Notes under the pieces: generated by a model
What the model was told of the DNA's origin: nothing
Databases searched by the model: none
Seen by the model: only the letters and a program-made list of their open reading frames with translations
Made by a program: the position numbers and the translations under genes
Assembly: GCA_963837455.1 (NCBI GenBank)
Contig: CAWINM010000002.1
Location: 124,001 to 188,000, forward strand
Reading direction: 5' to 3'
DNA length: 64,000 nucleotides
From: DASYQD01 sp963837455
GTDB lineage: Bacteria; Acidobacteriota; Thermoanaerobaculia; Multivoradales; JAIOJS01
In this document: positions 35,723 through 46,406 of the stretch, piece by piece
How positions within the stretch are numbered: position 1 is the stretch's first letter
How the letters are laid out: the number at the start of each line of letters is the position of its first letter

Positions 35723-36919
35723 TCAGCCGGTGCGCTCGACGAGCAGCGCCGTCCAGTCGTCGGCGTGCGGCGCGAGGCTGGTGGCGGCGACGGCGGCGAA
35801 GAGCCGGGCGAGGAGCTGGTCGCCGGAGGTAGCGGCGGCGGCGGCGAGGCGTTGCTCGAATGCGGCGTAGCCGAGCGGCTCCTCGCCGCCGGCCTGCGGC
35901 GCCTCGGGCAGGCCGTCGGTGAGGAAGACCAACCGCTCCCCGAGGTCGAGGGTGCCGCGCAGGGCTTCGTAGGCGACCCCGCGCTTGAGGCCGAGCGGCA
36001 GGCGCGGGCCGGGGACGACGAGCGGGCGCACGCCGCCGGCGGCGAGGTGATAGGGGTCGGGCAGGCCGGCGTTGGCGAACTCGAAGCGACCGCTCGCGGG
36101 GTCGAAGAGGAGGGCGGCGAGGGCGACGAACTCGCGGCTGCCGAGGGTGGCGACGAGACGCTCGTTGAGGGCCGCGAGGATCGCCTCTGCGGTGCCGGTG
36201 GCGGCGGCGAAGACGAGCATGGCCTTGGCCGACGCCATCAGCAGGCTGGCGCCCATGCCCTTGCCGACGACGTCGGCGACCACCGCCACCAGCCGACCGT
36301 CGGCGAGCTGGAAGTGGTCGTAGAAGTCGCCGGCCACGAGGCCGGCAGGCTCGATGCGGGCGGCGAGCGTAAAGCCCTCGGCGATCAGGCGATCGGGCGG
36401 CAGCAGGCGGCGCTGGATGTCGCGCGCCGTCTCGAGCTCCTTCTCGGCGAACTCGGTCTCCTTGAGGCGGGCGATGCTGTCGGCGAGGCGGCCGCGCAGT
36501 GACTCGTAGGTGAAGATGGCGAGCCCGACGAAGAGGCCGAGGCCACCCTCGACCGCGAAGGCGGAGCGCCAGTTGACGGGCCCCGGTCGCACGTGGCCGA
36601 GGGACACCCACGGGATGGTCAGCGCGGCGAGGATCCAGCCGCACGCGCCGGCGACGAAGAAGACGAGCGCCAGCGACAGCTTGAGCCGCAACCCCGACAG
36701 CATCCCCAGGCGGGCACCGACGAGGGCCCCGAGGAGCACGGTGGCGCCGTAGATGCAGACGCCGACGTAGGCACCGACGGCGAGCTGCAGGAGGAGCGGC
36801 GTGTCGCGGGAGCTCAGCCAGAAGAGCCAGGACACCGCCGCCCCGGCGAGGGCGGCGAGGAGCAGCAGGCGGCCGGCCTGGCGCCAGGAGCGCGGGAGCA
36901 GCATGCGAGGAGGCGACAT
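35723..36919 (-). CDS. Membrane-bound SpoIIE/PP2C-type serine phosphatase
   Basis: 398 residues from ATG 36919. The N-terminal ~150 residues hold about four membrane helices (LLLLAALAGAAVSWLFWL, ALVFFVAGACGWILAAL). A short coiled stretch follows (KETEFAEKELETARDIQRRL), as in RsbU-type proteins, then the PPM phosphatase domain: GLVAGDFYDHFQL (metal Asp), VVADVVGKGMGASLLMASAK, FEFANAGLPDPY, LVFLTDGLPEAP and DDWTALLVER (late metal Asp). Probably dephosphorylates an anti-sigma-factor antagonist in a partner-switching pathway; no such partner is seen nearby. Confidence 0.87.
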   Translation of the reverse strand: MSPPRMLLPRSWRQAGRLLLLAALAGAAVSWLFWLSSRDTPLLLQLAVGAYVGVCIYGATVLLGALVGARLGMLSGLRLKLSLALVFFVAGACGWILAALTIPWVSLGHVRPGPVNWRSAFAVEGGLGLFVGLAIFTYESLRGRLADSIARLKETEFAEKELETARDIQRRLLPPDRLIAEGFTLAARIEPAGLVAGDFYDHFQLADGRLVAVVADVVGKGMGASLLMASAKAMLVFAAATGTAEAILAALNERLVATLGSREFVALAALLFDPASGRFEFANAGLPDPYHLAAGGVRPLVVPGPRLPLGLKRGVAYEALRGTLDLGERLVFLTDGLPEAPQAGGEEPLGYAAFEQRLAAAAATSGDQLLARLFAAVAATSLAPHADDWTALLVERTG

Positions 36920-37066
36920 AGCGGTAGGGTGGGTGCGGACCCGGGAAGGATCCCCCGCTGGCCTGGCGGCGTCAACCGCCGGGCGCCAGCCGGGGCGCCG
37001 GCGACCGCGCCCGCAACCTTGCCGGCTCTCGCCCGTAGCAAGCCCTAAACCTCGAGGAGACGAGTC

Positions 37067-40000
37067 ATGCGCTTCGACGCCACCGTCCTCGCTCTGGCCC
37101 TCGCCCTGTCGGTCGCCCCCGGTCGTTCCCCCGCTGCACCGGCGGCGAGCCCGCCAACGGTCGACGAGATCGTCGCCAGGTACGTCGCCGCCCACGGTGG
37201 CGCCGATCGCATGGCGGCCCTGCACTCGCTGCGGGTCACCGGCAAGCTGGTGGTCAATGGCGGCAGCATCGAGGCCGCCTACGCGCAGGTGGTGAAGCGC
37301 CCCGCCATGGTGCGCTCCGAGCTCACGCTGCAGGGCCTCTCGGTGGTCAACGCCTACGACGGCCAGGTGGGGTGGAGCGTGAACCCCTTCGGCGGCCGCC
37401 GCGACCCGGAGCAGCAGTCGGCCGACGACGTCAAGTCGCTGGCCCAGCAGGCCGACATCGACGGGCCGCTCGTCGACTGGCGGGCAAAAGGCCACAAGGT
37501 CGAGTACCTGGGCAGCGAGGACGTCGACGGCACGCCGGCGCACAAGCTGCGCGTCGAGCTCAAGGACGGCGACACCCAGTACTACTACCTCGACCCCGAC
37601 TATTACCTCGAGATCCGCGTCGAGACGGTCTCGCGGGTGCGCGGCGCCGAGCAGGTCCGCGTCAGCGACCTCGGCAGCTACGAGCAGGTCGACGGGGTGT
37701 GGATGCCGTTCTCGATCGAGAGCGGCAGCAAGGGCGAGCCCCCGAGCTCCTTCCTCACCATCGAGACCGCCGAGCCCAACGTCGAGGTCGACGACGCCAT
37801 CTTCCACTTCCCGGCGGCGGGCACGCCGGTGACGCGGATGGTGGTGGCGGCGCCGGGGGCGGCCGACAAGGTGTGGCCGTCGACCGCGCCCGCCGCGGCG
37901 AACCTGACGCCGCCGGTGGTGGACTCCGCCGCCATCTCCGGTCTCGGCGCGCGCAACATCGGCTCCGCCGCGATGAGCGGCCGCATCGCCGCCGTCGCCG
38001 GCGCACAACGAAGGCGGCAAGACGACACTGTTCGTGGGCGCGGCGAGCGGCGGCGTGTGGAAGTCGCTCGACGGCGGCACCACCTTCAAGCCGGTCTTCG
38101 ACAAGCAGCCGGTGCAGTCGATCGGCGCCGTCGCCATCGATCCCTCGAACGCCAAGACGGTGTGGGTGGGCACCGGCGAGTCGTGGATGCGCAACTCGGT
38201 CTCGGTCGGCGACGGCATCTACAAGTCCACCGACGGCGGCGAGACCTGGTCGAACATGGGCCTGCCCGAGTCCGAGCGCATCATGCGCATCCTCGTCGCA
38301 CCCGCAAGGACAGCGACATCGTCTACGCCTGCGTGCCCGGCAAGCTGTGGAGCGACAGCGCCGAGCGCGGCCTCTACAAGACCACCGACGGCGGCAAGAC
38401 CTGGACGCTGATGCTCAAGGGCGCGAACCTGTCGACCGGCTGCTCGGGCCTGACCATGGATCCCGGCGAACCCCGATGAGCTGTTCGCCGGGCATGTGGG
38501 ACTTCCGCCGCAAGGGCTGGACGTTCCGTTCCGGCGGCGACGGGCCCGAAGGCGCCGAGCGGCAGCGGCCTCTACCGCACGGCCGACGGCGGCAAGACCT
38601 GGACGGCGCTCGCCGCCGGCAACGCGACGGGCCTGCCGGCGGGGCCCTGGGGCCGCGTCGAGGTCGCCGTCGCGCCGTCCGACGCCGAAGATCGTCTACG
38701 CGCTCATCGAGTCCACGCGACTCCGCGCTCTACCGCTCCGACGACGGCGGCAAGACCTGGGAGGAGCGCGACCGCAGCCAGTGCATGGTGTGGCGGCCCT
38801 TCTACTTCGCCAGCCTGGTCGTCGATCCCACCAACCCCGAGCGCCTGTTCAAGCCCGACGGCGCCCTCATCGTCAGCGAGGACGGCGGCAAGAGCTTCTC
38901 GCGTGAGCAGGGCGGCGCCCACGGCGACTGGCACGACATGTGGATCGATCCCGACAACCCGAAGCACGTCATCGGCGGCGACGACGGCGGCCTGTGGATC
39001 TCGCTACGACGGCGGCAACCGCTGGTGGAAGTGCGACAACCTGCCGATCTCGCAGTTCTATCACGTGGCCGTCGACGACAGCGATCCCTACCAGGTCTAC
39101 GGCGGCCTGCAGGACAACAGCTCCTGGGTCGGCGACTCCGCCTATCCGGGCGGCATCACCAACTCGCGCTGGGAGAACCTCTACGGCGGCGACGGCTTCT
39201 GGGCCTTCGCCGACCCGACCGATCCCGACTCCGTCTACGCCGAGTCGCAGGGCGGCTACATCGCGCGCGTCAACCGCCAGCACGCTGGCGCAGCCGCGAC
39301 ATCCAGCCCAAGGCGGGCTACCACGAGAAGCTGCGCTTCAACTGGAACACGCCGATCGCCGTCAGCCCGACGCAGAAGGGCACGCTCTACATCGGCGCGC
39401 AGTTCCTGTTCCGCTCGCGCGATCACGGCGACAGCTGGGAGCGCATCTCGCCCGACCTCACCACCAACGACCCCGAGAAGCAGAAGCAGGAGGAGTCGGG
39501 CGGCGTCACCGTCGACAACTCGGCGGCCGAGATGTACACGACGATCTACTCGATCAGCGAGTCGCCGCACGACGCCAACGTGATCTGGGTCGGCACCGAC
39601 GACGGCAACGTGCAGCTCACGCGCGACGGCGGCAAGAACTGGACCAACGTCGTGCGCCAACGTCAAGGGGCTGCCGCCGGGCGCGTGGGTGAGCTGGGTG
39701 GAGGCGAGCCGCTTCGACGCCGGCCACCGCCTACGTCGCCTTCGACCGCCACACCTTCGGCGACATCGATGCCGTGGGTCTACCGCACCGACGACTACGG
39801 CAGGAGCTGGACGCGCATCGTCGGCGCCGACGCGGGCGTGCGCGGCTACGCCCACGTCATCGCGCGAGGACCGCGTGCAGAAGTCGCTGCTGTTCCTCGG
39901 CACCGAGTTCGGCCTGTGGATCTCGCTCGACGGCGGCGGCCACTGGGCGGAGTTCAAGGGCGGCAACTTCCCGAGCGTGGCGGTGCGCGACCTCGCCATC

Positions 40001-40971
40001 CAGGCGCGCGACAACGATCTCGTCATCGCGCACCCACGGCCGCGGCATCTGGATCGTCGACGACCTGACGCCGCTGCGCGCGCTGAGCGCCGAGACGCTG
40101 GCGCAGGCGGCGGCCTTCCTGCCCGGGCGGCCGGTCCAGCAGCGGATCCCGGCCAACGGCGGCTGGGTCGAAGGCGACGCCAAGTTCGTCGGGCCAGAAC
40201 CCGCCAAGACGGCGCCGTCATCACCTACTACCAGCGCACGCGCCACCTGTTCGGGCCGATCAAGCTCGAGGTGCTCGACGCCGAGGGCAAGGTCGTCGAC
40301 ACGCTCCCCGCCGAGCAAGCGCCGCGGCATCAACCGCGTCGTGTGGACGATGCGGTCAAGCCGCCGCGCGTGCCGCGCGCGGCGCAGGTCGCCTTCACCG
40401 CGACGCAGCGGCCCGCGCGTGCTGCCGGGCACCTACACCGTGCGCCTGACCAAGGGCGAGCGAGGTCATCGAGAGCAAGCTCGACGATCGGCCTCGACCG
40501 CCGCGCGACCTACAGCGCCGCCGACCGCAAGCGCCCAGTACGACGGCGGTGATGCGGGCGCACGCGCTGTTCGGCGAGATGAGCGACCTCGTCGACCGCA
40601 TCGACGCCGTGCACGCGGCCGCCGCGGCACGCGCGCAAGCCGCTGGCGGCGACGGACGCCCTCGGGCAGAAGCTGCGGCGGCTCGTCGACGACGCTCGAC
40701 GCGCGTCAAGCAGGAGATCGTCGCCACCAAGGAGGGCGGCGCGATCACCGGCGAGGAGCGCATCCGCGAGCACCTCGACACCGCCTACGGCGCGCTCATC
40801 TGCTAGGAGGGCCGGCCCGGCGACTACCAGATCGAGCGCGTCGAGGTGCTGCGCCGCGAGCTCGGCGACGTCGCCAAGGAGCTCGACAGCCTGGTCACCG
40901 GGACGGTGAAGCCGCTCGACCAGGAGCTCGTCAAGCGCGGCCTGGCGGCGATCGCACCGCCGTCGCCGTAG
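37067..40971 (+). pseudogene. BNR/VPS10-like giant exported protein, broken by many indels
   Basis: From ATG 37067 (CGAGGAGACGAGTC) an intact first third codes a signal peptide and a LolA/MlaC-like domain (GGADRMAALHSLRVTGKLVV, YYYLDPDYYLEIRVETVSRV). From ALGLGAR-like sequence near 37940 it becomes a BNR/VPS10 beta-propeller with repeated Asp-boxes: SGGVWKSLDGGTTF, GIYKSTDGGETW, GLYKTTDGGKTW, SALYRSDDGGKTW. The propeller is chopped into at least ten frame segments between about 38005 and 40550, with a TAG at 40804. The family ending (TGTVKPLDQELVKRGLAAIA) is still readable to 40971. The conserved text on both sides of every break suggests recent loss or sequence error. Confidence 0.8.
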
Positions 40972-41114
40972 GAGCTTCCTCCGCCCGCGACGAGGCTGGA
41001 GGCCCGACTCTGTCGGCGCAGCGAGCGCCGGCAGGCTCGGGGTATCGGAGGTGTCGCAGGTGTGGCAGGTGTCGCGGCGAGGTGCCTCTGCGCGGCACCG
41101 GTGGGGCTCGCGGG

Positions 41115-42944
41115 TCAGGTGAGCAGGAAGCGCATCCCCGCCCGCGCCTCCGCCCGCCGCGCGTCGTAGCGCTGCTCCTCGAACCAGCGCCGCAGCGGCT
41201 CGCTCACCACCAGCACCATCGGGCGCGGTTGCCAGCGCACGACGTCGCCACTGCGGGCGTCGACCACCGCGCCGGCCTCGACCCGGCTGGTGGCCGCCGC
41301 CAGCGGCACGCCGGCGAGCGCCTCGCGCAGGGCGTCGAAGGTGGCGTCGTCGCGGGGGTCGACGAAGTGCACGTACTTCGTCGACTGCGAGGCGAGGTGA
41401 TAGTGGCTGGGGGTGAAGGTGAGACCGTCGAGGTGCAACCGGTGGCAGACCTGGACGAGCAACGCCACCGCGTCGGCGAGCATGCCGAGACCCGGGTAGC
41501 GCTGGCCGGGCAACGGTGGACGGTGGCGGGTGAAGGTGGCGCGCGGGTTCTGCAGCAGCAGCCACTCGACGGCGAGCAGCTCGAAGCCGGGGAGGGTCCG
41601 GCGGTCGCGCCGCGCGCGCAGCTCGACGAGCAGGTGGTGGCGTCGCGGCTCGCCCCAGACGCGCAGGGTGTCGCCGTGGCTGCCCGCGAGGTCGAGCTCG
41701 AGCGTCGGCTGCTCGAAGCCGAGGTCGCGCAGGCGGTCGAAGACGCCGCTGCTCTCGAGCACCAGCTCGATGCCGTGGGCGGTGTAGTAGTCGAGGAAGC
41801 GGCTGCCGCGCCCCACGGCAGGCAGCGAGCCGAGGATGTCCTCCTCGCTGAGGCCCCAGCCGCCGTCGCCGCTCTCGCCGCTGAGCTCGCCCGGCGAGAG
41901 CAGGCGGGCGATGGCGCGGTAACGCGCCAGCAACACCTCGTCGTCGGACGGTGGCTCGACGGCGCGGCGGCCGTCGCTGGCGAGCCAGGCGAGGAAGCGT
42001 GCGGTGTAGCGCCACGAGCGCTCGCCGTAGCCGCCGGCCAGCAGCACCACCAGCGCCGGGCCACCCCGCGCGCCGGGGCCGCGGACGAGCTCGGCGACGT
42101 AGCGGTCGCGCGCCAGCATGCCGGCGGCGGTGAGCTGCCAGTCGCCGAGCGCGTCGTCGGCGGCGGGGTCGCAGCCGGCGAGATAGAAGACCAGGTCCGG
42201 CTGCTGGGAGGCCAGCACCGGCGGCAGGGTGTCGCGCAGCTTGGCGAGGAAGGTGTCGTCGCCGACGCCGCTGCCGAGCTCGATCGCCGTGCTGGCCACC
42301 GCCGCCGGCTCGTCCCAGTTGCGGTTGTGCAGGGAGTAGGTGTAGACGGTGGGGTCGGTAGCGAAGAGCGCCCGCGTGCCGTCGCCGTCGTGGAGGTCGA
42401 GGTCGACGACCAGCACGCGCCCGCCGAAGCCGCGACGGCGCAGCACCGCCACCGCCACCGCGACGTCGTTGAAGAGGCAGAAGCCGCCGCCGTGGTCGCG
42501 GTGGGCGTGGTGCAGGCCGCCACCGAGGTTGAAGGCGATGCCGCGTTCGGCGAGCGCGTGTCGCGCCGCGGCCAGCGTGCCGCCGGTCATCGCCCGTTGC
42601 ACCTCGAGGGCGCGCTCGCGCTGGACCTCGCTGAGGGCGAGGCCGAAGGCGCGCTCGTAGGGGGCAGCCTCGGCGAGGGTCTCGAGGTACTCGCGGTCGT
42701 GCACGCGCAGGAGCGCGCGCAGGGTCGCCCGCGGCGGCGCGGTCACCGGCTCGGCGCCGCGCAGGAGCCCCATCAGCTCGAGCGCCGCGAGCACCTTCTC
42801 GGCCCGCAGCGGGTCGAGCGGCGAGCTCTGGAGTGCGAGGGTGTAGCCGCGGTCGTAGTAGAGCGGAGGCAGGCGCCGGCGCCGCCCGAGCGGCAGCATG
42901 TCGCGCCAGCGCCGCCGGGTGCCGCTCGCCGCCGAGGCCGCCAC
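41115..42944 (-). CDS. Histone-deacetylase-family amidohydrolase with C-terminal extension
   Basis: 609 residues; GTG at 42944 follows the Smr stop directly (TGAGTG), with an alternative ATG at 42899. The arginase/deacetylase core is clear: GGGLHHAHRDHGGGFCLFND (catalytic HH 145-146), VLVVDLDLHDGDGT (zinc Asp/His 183/185), FYLAGCDPAADD (zinc Asp 259) and VVLLAGGYG. Class II/AcuC-like deacetylases remove acyl groups from lysines or polyamines. About 240 residues beyond the core, including a TFTPSHYHLASQSTKYVHFV segment, are not part of the usual domain. Intact; translationally coupled to the Smr gene. Confidence 0.85.
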   Translation of the reverse strand: MAASAASGTRRRWRDMLPLGRRRRLPPLYYDRGYTLALQSSPLDPLRAEKVLAALELMGLLRGAEPVTAPPRATLRALLRVHDREYLETLAEAAPYERAFGLALSEVQRERALEVQRAMTGGTLAAARHALAERGIAFNLGGGLHHAHRDHGGGFCLFNDVAVAVAVLRRRGFGGRVLVVDLDLHDGDGTRALFATDPTVYTYSLHNRNWDEPAAVASTAIELGSGVGDDTFLAKLRDTLPPVLASQQPDLVFYLAGCDPAADDALGDWQLTAAGMLARDRYVAELVRGPGARGGPALVVLLAGGYGERSWRYTARFLAWLASDGRRAVEPPSDDEVLLARYRAIARLLSPGELSGESGDGGWGLSEEDILGSLPAVGRGSRFLDYYTAHGIELVLESSGVFDRLRDLGFEQPTLELDLAGSHGDTLRVWGEPRRHHLLVELRARRDRRTLPGFELLAVEWLLLQNPRATFTRHRPPLPGQRYPGLGMLADAVALLVQVCHRLHLDGLTFTPSHYHLASQSTKYVHFVDPRDDATFDALREALAGVPLAAATSRVEAGAVVDARSGDVVRWQPRPMVLVVSEPLRRWFEEQRYDARRAEARAGMRFLLT

Positions 42945-43250
42945 TCAGGCTCCCGCCAGGGGCACGCGCAGGCGCGCCCAGGTCGCGCCCCAGCCGCCCG
43001 CCTCGGGCGGAGCATCGCCGAAGGCCTCCACCCGAGCGTCGCGCTCGAGGATGCGGCGCACCGTCTGTCGCTGCACGCCGATGCCGCGGCCGTGGACGAT
43101 GCGTACCTGGGCGAAGCCGTGGTCGACGGCAAGGTCGAGGTAGTCGCGCACCAGCGCCCCGACCTCGGCGGGCGGGAAGCTGTGGAGGTCGAGCACGTCG
43201 GTCATCTCGAGCTCGATGGGTGCTGCGGGGTCGGCGTCCTCGTCGTCCAT
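42945..43250 (-). CDS. Small Smr-domain protein
   Basis: 101 residues from ATG 43250. Smr hallmark motifs: VLDLHSFPPAEVGALVRDYL (LDLH) and FAQVRIVHGRGIGVQRQTVR (HGRG), followed by GGWGATWARLRV. Stand-alone Smr proteins have nicking or RNA-cleaving activity, or rescue stalled ribosomes; the role here is unknown. The stop abuts the start of the deacetylase gene with no gap, so the two are surely one transcript. Confidence 0.87.
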   Translation of the reverse strand: MDDEDADPAAPIELEMTDVLDLHSFPPAEVGALVRDYLDLAVDHGFAQVRIVHGRGIGVQRQTVRRILERDARVEAFGDAPPEAGGWGATWARLRVPLAGA

Positions 43251-43365
43251 GGGGCGATGCTACGCCCGCCGCGGCGTGGGCGTCCCGCACGGGGACGCAC
43301 CGGGCTCGTCCCACCGCGGCGTGCCAGGTGGCGCCAACGGGGCGGACCGGCCGCCCCGGCGCCGC

Positions 43366-46287
43366 TCACCGGAAGAGCTTCAGGAAGACCAGGTAAGCGA
43401 CGATGCCGTCGTCGGGACCGGCGAGCGCCTTGCCGAGGTCGACCTGCACCACCGTCTGCCACGGGCCCATGAAGGAGCCGGCGATGCCGCCGCCGGCGAG
43501 CAGCTCGTTCTTCAGGCCGCTCGCCTCGTCGGTGGCCCAGGCAGCGTCGCCCACCAGGTCGAGGCGCACGATCTCGCCGATGCCGATGCCGTAGGAGGCG
43601 TGGGCGGCGTAGGCCTTGTCGGCGCGCACCCGCCCCGACGAGTAGCCGTGCACGCGGCTGGCGCCGAAGAAGCCGAACTGGTACCTGCTGAAGCGGTCGA
43701 GGTCGCGGCCGTCCTCGTAGTCCGCCTCCAGGCCGAGGCGCTGGAAGCGCGGCAGGTACCAGCTCTTCGCCGCCCGCACGTCCCACTGCACGAAGTCCTT
43801 GCTGTTGGGGTCGAAGTCGCTGTTGGGCAGCCCCCAGCGCTCCCACTGCGAACGGCGGTTCCAGCTGCCGCTGGCGGTGAGGCGGTACCCGGCGCGGCTG
43901 AACCGCCCCTCGAGCTCGAAGGAGTGGAGGAAGTGGTTGTCCGGGAGGACGAAGTCCTTGGCGGTGTCGCTGTCGCGCTGGAACCGGAAGTAGGAGACCT
44001 CGTAGGTGGCGCCGAGGTGGAAGAAGCCCCCGACGGGATGCCCGAGGTGGAACGCCACGTGGCCGGGGTAGGTCTTGACCGTCTCGGCCTTGACCTCCTG
44101 GTTGTCGCGGAAGAGGCGGTCGGAGGTGGCGATGGCGAGCGCGAAGGCGTCGGCGCCGACGTCGAAGCGCGTGCCGCGCACCTTGGGCTGGGCGATGTTG
44201 CCCTGCAACAGCGCGCCGCCGAAGAAGAGGTTCGCCTGCTGCCCGCTGCCCTTGAGGTCGAAGGTGAAGTAGTTGATGCCGGCGAGCGGCAGCGGGTAGT
44301 CGAGGGCGTCGTCGTAGAAGACGCCGCCGAGCAGGAACACCTTCTTGGTGTCGTAGCCCTCCTTGACCACCCGCTGAGCGCTGCCGGGCTCCTTGACCAG
44401 GTAGCGCATGCCGTGCGGGGTGTCGCGCACCATGGTGACGTCGCTCGCCTGCACCTGCGCCAGCTGCTGGTCGAACTCGGCGCCGTTGAGCACCAGGTCG
44501 GAGAGCACCGTCTCGCGCTCGACGACGGTGGTGGCGTTGACCACCGAGAGGAGCTGCTGCCCCACCACCCGTAGCGGCAGCCAGAATGCGTCGGGAGCCC
44601 ACGCCGCCGCCTTGCCGTGGTCGTCGACGGGCGAGTAGTAGAGCGTCTCCTCGTTGGAGATCACCTCGCCGGTGAGGCCCACCTGCAGGCCGCGCGTGCG
44701 CACGCGGCCGTAGTGCTCGCGGTCGACCCACACGGTGCCCTGGAACAGCTTGCCGCTGGCGGCGGCTGCCGGGTCGGCGGGGGCGAAGTCGATCACCCAC
44801 ACCGGTCGCCCGTCGAGGGTGTCGGTGCCGCGCAGCTGGTAGCGGTACTCGCGCGTGAAGTGGATCTCGAGCGGCATCGCCGCCGCCTTCTCGGGCTGAA
44901 TGAGCGGGATCTCGGGAAGCTTCGAGCCGCGCCAGCGCACGCCATTGATGAGCAGCTCCTTCCACGCCCAGTCGAAGGCGCCGCCCTGGCGGAAGAAGAA
45001 CGGACCGCGGAAGGTGGCCTCGACGGCCTGACTGCCGGCGCCCTGGAAGCGCAGGCTGGTGGTGTTGGTGGCCTGGTAGTGGTCGAGACGCCGCGCCTGG
45101 GCGTCCTCGAAGGCCTGCAGCCGGCGCAGGATCTCCTCGATCGGGATCTGTCGCTCGGTCTCCACCTCGGCGGTGCCGCGGATGGTCTGCAGGTCGGGCG
45201 CCTCGCGGCGCGCCAGCCGGATGAGGGCGACCGGCGCCGAGATGCGCAGCCGCACCCCTTGCGGGCCGGAGGCGCCAGACACCGCCTTCGCCTCGCCTGT
45301 CTGCAGGCTCACCACCTCGGGCGCGGTGAGCGTGGGGTCGTCGAAGGCGAGGGCCAGCGGTTCCTCGCCGGGCCGCCGCGCGATGACCCGCAGGCCGAGG
45401 TCCTTGGCGCGCGCGAACGACCAGGTGGAGGTGGGGCTCGACGAGGCGTCGAAGGCGAGGTCCCCCTTGGTCTCGTTGGCGAGCACGGCGAGCGGCGCCA
45501 GCGCCGGCGCCGGCGAGGGGACGTCGAAGAACGAGATGCCGACGCCGAGGGCGCCGAGGCGCGCCGCCTCGGCCACCGTCAGCTCGCCCGGTGAGGGCCA
45601 GGGGAGCCCGGCGACGGCCACCGGACGGCCGGGGTCGAGCTCCTCGAGCGCGGCGAGGCTCTGGCGCAGCGGCTCGTCCGCGGCGGGTCCCTGCAGCACG
45701 ATGCCGTCGGCGTAGGCGGCGAGGTCCTGCGCGTAGAGGGTGCGCAGGCTTTCGGGGTCGGCGGGAAGCGGGCCGGTGAGCACGCGCGCGTCGGTGAGGG
45801 CGCCGGTCACCACCACGGCGGCCCGCTTGAGCAGGAAGGCGTACTGGACGAGACGGTCGGCGGGGTCGGCCTGGGGGGCGGAATCGACCAGAGGCTCCCA
45901 GACGATCTCGAAGTGGAGCAGCGGCCCGGCGTTCTTGGCCACCGTGGCGAGCCCGGCGAGCTCGCGCTCGAGGTCGGCGACGTGCTCGACGAGCGGCGAG
46001 GGGGTGTGGAAGACGACCTCCACCCATGGGGTGCCGCCGGCCGCGGCCACCGCCTGCGCCGCCGCCGGATCCCAGTCGGCGAGCGCCTCGTGCCGCCAGC
46101 GCACGTAGAGGCGGGCGTCGTCGGCGAGCCGTGGTGCCTGCGCGAGCGCCGCGACGATCTCGGCGGGCGAGCCGGCGGTCACTCCTGCGCAGGGCTTGCA
46201 AGAGGGAGCGGCGGCGAGCGCCGTCGCGGGCAGGAGCAGCAGCGCGGCGAGGACGAGGCTGCGGTGGAGGGCGGCGAAGGCTCTCAT
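43366..46287 (-). CDS. Large exported protein with C-terminal outer-membrane barrel
   Basis: 973 residues from ATG 46287, with a signal peptide (SLVLAALLLLPATALAAAP). The first ~300 residues alternate strands and helices like a TIM-barrel glycosidase (TPWVEVVFHTPSPLVEHVAD, LGALGVGISFFDVP), but no catalytic pair can be assigned. A LolA-like beta region (YRYQLRGTDTLDGRPVWVID) comes next. From ~residue 620 there are alternating amphipathic strands with aromatic girdles (GGFFHLGATYEVSYFRF, YRLTASGSWNRRSQWERWGL), ending in FLKLFR, consistent with a beta-barrel. Probably sits in the outer membrane. Family not recognised. Confidence 0.68.
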   Translation of the reverse strand: MRAFAALHRSLVLAALLLLPATALAAAPSCKPCAGVTAGSPAEIVAALAQAPRLADDARLYVRWRHEALADWDPAAAQAVAAAGGTPWVEVVFHTPSPLVEHVADLERELAGLATVAKNAGPLLHFEIVWEPLVDSAPQADPADRLVQYAFLLKRAAVVVTGALTDARVLTGPLPADPESLRTLYAQDLAAYADGIVLQGPAADEPLRQSLAALEELDPGRPVAVAGLPWPSPGELTVAEAARLGALGVGISFFDVPSPAPALAPLAVLANETKGDLAFDASSSPTSTWSFARAKDLGLRVIARRPGEEPLALAFDDPTLTAPEVVSLQTGEAKAVSGASGPQGVRLRISAPVALIRLARREAPDLQTIRGTAEVETERQIPIEEILRRLQAFEDAQARRLDHYQATNTTSLRFQGAGSQAVEATFRGPFFFRQGGAFDWAWKELLINGVRWRGSKLPEIPLIQPEKAAAMPLEIHFTREYRYQLRGTDTLDGRPVWVIDFAPADPAAAASGKLFQGTVWVDREHYGRVRTRGLQVGLTGEVISNEETLYYSPVDDHGKAAAWAPDAFWLPLRVVGQQLLSVVNATTVVERETVLSDLVLNGAEFDQQLAQVQASDVTMVRDTPHGMRYLVKEPGSAQRVVKEGYDTKKVFLLGGVFYDDALDYPLPLAGINYFTFDLKGSGQQANLFFGGALLQGNIAQPKVRGTRFDVGADAFALAIATSDRLFRDNQEVKAETVKTYPGHVAFHLGHPVGGFFHLGATYEVSYFRFQRDSDTAKDFVLPDNHFLHSFELEGRFSRAGYRLTASGSWNRRSQWERWGLPNSDFDPNSKDFVQWDVRAAKSWYLPRFQRLGLEADYEDGRDLDRFSRYQFGFFGASRVHGYSSGRVRADKAYAAHASYGIGIGEIVRLDLVGDAAWATDEASGLKNELLAGGGIAGSFMGPWQTVVQVDLGKALAGPDDGIVAYLVFLKLFR

Positions 46288-46406
46288 GGCGCGCAAGGAT
46301 ACGGGCCGGCGGTGGCGTTGTCACGGTGCGGCGGCAGGGATCGGCACACGCCTCTGTGGCATCCCGCATTCCGCGGCGCTCCCGGCCGGAGTAGCATCGG
46401 CGCGTC

